From Candidatus Aalborgicola lynettensis (GTDB taxonomy: Bacteria; Pseudomonadota; Gammaproteobacteria; Burkholderiales; Burkholderiaceae_C): a DNA stretch of 64,000 nucleotides. The position numbers were made by a program, and so were the translations under genes. The DNA lies in assembly GCA_016719405.1 (NCBI GenBank), contig JADJZE010000018.1, positions 496,001 through 560,000 on the forward strand. The letters are read 5' to 3'. Positions 61,858 through 64,000 of this stretch are shown here, piece by piece (positions within the stretch are counted from its first letter, which is position 1; each line of letters begins with the position of its first letter). The notes below the pieces were generated by a model that had not been told where the DNA came from, did not search any database, and was given only the letters and a program-made list of their open reading frames with translations.

Positions 61858-62460
61858 CTAACCCCGCACCGCCGCCAAATAAGTCCGCCGGGTTTCGGGC
61901 GCCACGGCATCCAGCGCCTGGGCGTAGCTGGTCTGGTGGCGCAGCACCATGCGCGCCGAGGCGACCGACTTGGAGCGGCAAAACCAGTGGCAACTGTGCT
62001 GCATCAACAGCAGTTCGGCCAGCAGCACAAACGCCCGGTCTTTGGGGCTGCGCTGTGTGGTGGTGGTGGCGTTTTCAATGCCCTGGGCGTGCACCTGCAA
62101 GATTTTGCGGAAATCAAACGTGGTTTGGGGCAGCCATTGGTCGGCATAGGGCAGGCCCAGCGGCACACGGCTGATGCGGGTGTGGGCGGCGTCCAGCCGG
62201 GCAAATTCGGCCACAAAGCGCTTGAACTGCTCACACAGCTTGGTCTCGCTGGCATGGAGCAGCGCCAGAATCTGCTCCTGGCGCGCGCCATGGGTCTCGC
62301 CCAATGCGCGCATATAGCCTTGGGTGATGTCTTCCATCAGTTTGTCAATTTGAAACGGCCCCAATTGTTTGCCCAGCAGCACAATGCGCTGGCGCTGGTA
62401 ACGGGTTTTCAGCACGTAAGCGCCAAAGGCGATCAGCGCCGACAGAATAAACAGATTCAT
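61858..62460 (-). CDS. Hypothetical membrane-anchored protein
   Basis: A 200-residue protein with a single N-terminal hydrophobic segment (MNLFILSALIAFGAYVL) and a helical cytoplasmic domain. I recognise no motif. It lies 17 bp downstream of the FAD-dependent protein on the same strand and converges with the exporter gene. Confidence 0.65.
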   Translation of the reverse strand: MNLFILSALIAFGAYVLKTRYQRQRIVLLGKQLGPFQIDKLMEDITQGYMRALGETHGARQEQILALLHASETKLCEQFKRFVAEFARLDAAHTRISRVPLGLPYADQWLPQTTFDFRKILQVHAQGIENATTTTQRSPKDRAFVLLAELLLMQHSCHWFCRSKSVASARMVLRHQTSYAQALDAVAPETRRTYLAAVRG

Positions 62461-62477
62461 GGTGGTGGGTTCGTGTT

Positions 62478-64000
62478 TCAGGTGTTCAAAAGGCTGCGCG
62501 CCACGGCTTCGGCAACCTTGATGCCATCGACCGCCGCCGACAAAATACCCCCGGCGTAGCTGGCGCCTTCGCCGGCAGGGTACAGGCCGCTGACGCTGAC
62601 ACTTTGCAGGTTCTCGCCACGCGGAATTTTGAGCGGCGACGAGGTGCGGGTCTCCACCCCGGTCAGCACCGCATCCGCCATGTCAAAACCCTTGATCTTG
62701 CGCCCGAAGACCGGCAGCGCCTCGCGCAATGCGGCAATGGCGTAGTCCGGCAGACTGCTGGCCAAATCACCCAGTTTGACGCCGGGTTGGTAAGACGGCT
62801 GCACGCTGCCAAGCAAGGTGGAGGGCCGCGCTGCAAGAAAGTCGCCCACCAGTTGCCCCGGTGCTTCGTAGCTGCTGCCGCCCAGCAGGTAGGCACGGGA
62901 TTCGAGCTGGCGCTGCAGTGCAATACCGGCCAGCGGGTGGACGGTGCAGGGGGGGATGGTTGCTGCGCATTCGGCTGCGTGGGGCATGGCCGTGGTGGTT
63001 GGGTTGGCTGTTGCCTGGCCTGCGGTACGCGGCGTTGAACGGGGCACTGTAGCCGGCGCTGTGTTGGCCGCCAATGCCGCGGCCTCTGCGGCAAAGCGTT
63101 TGCCATCTTCTGCCCCAAAGGCCTGCACAAACGTGGCTTCGTCGCACGGAAAGTCGGCGGGCTCAATGCCCACCACCAAACCGGCATTGGCGTTGCGCTC
63201 GTTGCGCGAATACTGGCTCATGCCGTTGGTCACCACCCGCCCCGGCTCGCTGGTGGCGGCCACCACCGTGCCGCCGGGGCACATGCAAAAGCTGTAGACG
63301 GTGCGGCCCTTACCGGCCCCTTGCGCGGCGTGGTGCACCAATTTGTAATCGGCGGCACCCAGCATGGGGTTGCCGGCATGGCGGCCCCAGCGTGCGCGGT
63401 CAATCACGCTTTGCGGGTGTTCGATGCGAAAGCCCACCGAAAACGGCTTGGCCTGCATCGCCACACCGCGCTGGTAGAGCATGGCAAAGGTGTCGCGGGC
63501 GCTGTGGCCCAAGGCCAAAACAACGTGGCGGGCGCGCAAGGTGTAGCGGCTGCCGTTAAGGGTGTTTTCGACCTCTAGCCCTTGCAGGACGTGCGGAGAC
63601 AGCTCTGTTTTTAATAGCAAATCGACCACGCGTTGTTCAAACCGCACTTCCCCGCCCAGGGCGATGATTTGTTCGCGCATGCTCTCCACCACCTTCACCA
63701 GCTTGAAGGTGCCGATGTGCGGGTGCGCCTCAAACAGAATGTCGGAGGGCGCGCCCGCTTTCACAAACTCCTGCATCACCTTGCGGCCCAGAAAACGCGG
63801 GTCTTTAATCTGGCTGTAGAGCTTGCCGTCGGAAAACGTGCCGGCGCCGCCCTCACCAAACTGCACGTTGCTGCCAGGTTTGAGCACCTTTTTGCGCCAC
63901 AGGCCCCAGGTGTCCTGGGTGCGCTGGCGCACGCTGGGGCCACGCTCCAGCACGATGGGGCGCAGGCCCATTTGGGCCAGCAGCAGGGCGGCGAACATAC
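62478..64000 (-). CDS. FAD-dependent dehydrogenase (COG2509-like), N-terminus outside the window
   Basis: 506 residues are visible from the right edge: LERGPSVRQRTQDTWGLWRKKVLKPGSNVQFGEGGAGTFSDGKLYSQIKD, RARHVVLALGHSARDTFAML, CMCPGGTVVAATSEPGRVVTNGMSQYSRNERNANAGLVV and the C-terminal FAD-binding GLYPAGEGASYAGGILSAAVDGIKVAEA. The N-terminal GxGxxG is missing because the gene continues beyond 64000. A ~50-residue Thr/Ala/Pro-rich stretch (about ANTAPATVPRSTPRTAGQA on) is inserted before HPLAGIALQRQLESRAY. Physiological substrate unknown. A type B micro-repeat lies at 63598-63623. Confidence 0.85.
   Translation of the reverse strand, partial: MFAALLLAQMGLRPIVLERGPSVRQRTQDTWGLWRKKVLKPGSNVQFGEGGAGTFSDGKLYSQIKDPRFLGRKVMQEFVKAGAPSDILFEAHPHIGTFKLVKVVESMREQIIALGGEVRFEQRVVDLLLKTELSPHVLQGLEVENTLNGSRYTLRARHVVLALGHSARDTFAMLYQRGVAMQAKPFSVGFRIEHPQSVIDRARWGRHAGNPMLGAADYKLVHHAAQGAGKGRTVYSFCMCPGGTVVAATSEPGRVVTNGMSQYSRNERNANAGLVVGIEPADFPCDEATFVQAFGAEDGKRFAAEAAALAANTAPATVPRSTPRTAGQATANPTTTAMPHAAECAATIPPCTVHPLAGIALQRQLESRAYLLGGSSYEAPGQLVGDFLAARPSTLLGSVQPSYQPGVKLGDLASSLPDYAIAALREALPVFGRKIKGFDMADAVLTGVETRTSSPLKIPRGENLQSVSVSGLYPAGEGASYAGGILSAAVDGIKVAEAVARSLLNT
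63598..63623 (-). repeat. Micro-repeat (type B) inside the FAD-dependent protein gene
   Basis: On the minus strand GATTTGCTAT, AAAAA and CAGAGC; same arrangement as the murG and murC copies. Confidence 0.5.

Overview
The window reads as the chromosome of a GC-rich betaproteobacterium of the Burkholderiales, most likely Comamonadaceae (Rhodoferax/Polaromonas-like). The evidence is the style of the protein sequences, the complete dcw cell-wall cluster next to hslVU and a betaproteobacterial-type dksA, the meso-diaminopimelate-type MurE, and short dispersed repeats that recur inside genes. The genus call is inference. No rRNA, tRNA, CRISPR array or intact transposase was found.

Layout. 1-4.6 kb: a broken membrane hydrolase fragment, an acyltransferase-like membrane protein, a DUF3422 protein and a DAHP synthase (aroG). 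aroG is preceded by what looks like a complete ribosome-mediated attenuator: a phenylalanine-rich leader peptide, an antiterminator pairing and a terminator hairpin. 4.6-10.6 kb (minus strand): a response regulator/sensor kinase pair (kinase frameshifted), rodA, tldD and an unknown gene. 10.7-20 kb (plus strand): an RNB-family nuclease, a TonB-like protein and mtgA in overlapping frames, a PAS chemoreceptor, an acyltransferase and a phosphatidate cytidylyltransferase, ruvC, a toxin-antitoxin pair with a frameshifted PIN toxin, a chimeric scar made of cdsA and ruvC 3' sequence, and a DUF3015 periplasmic protein. 20.2-27.1 kb (minus strand): a lysine fermentation operon (kamA, kdd, kamB-like, kamD, kamE, kal, kce) with a divergent Lrp/AsnC regulator.

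27.7-33.6 kb: an accessory stretch with a patatin-like lipoprotein lying between two diverged copies of the regulator's 3' end, two Lnb/DUF4105-like periplasmic proteins and a small PEGA-type lipoprotein; its right half is visibly AT-richer. 33.6-52.8 kb (minus strand): the full dcw cluster in the classical order mraZ-rsmH-ftsL-ftsI-murE-murF-mraY-murD-ftsW-murG-murC-ddl-ftsQ-ftsA-ftsZ-lpxC, mostly with 1-4 bp overlaps, behind a promoter overlapped by four 10-bp-spaced MraZ boxes. 52.9-64 kb: hslU/hslV, a STAS-domain protein, an extended dksA, a CobW-type GTPase, rlmI, argB, a LysE exporter, an unknown membrane-anchored protein and an FAD-dependent protein cut by the window edge.

Several genes carry single-base frameshifts (sensor kinase, PIN toxin, rsmH, cobW-like), and murD is interrupted by a 102-bp insertion with an in-frame stop. 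rsmH and murD are housekeeping genes, so assembly or sequencing error must be considered before reading these as biology. The most interesting signals are the aroG attenuator, the murD insertion, the family of 31-bp micro-repeats inside coding regions, and the two loci where new genes are bracketed by copies of a resident gene's 3' end.
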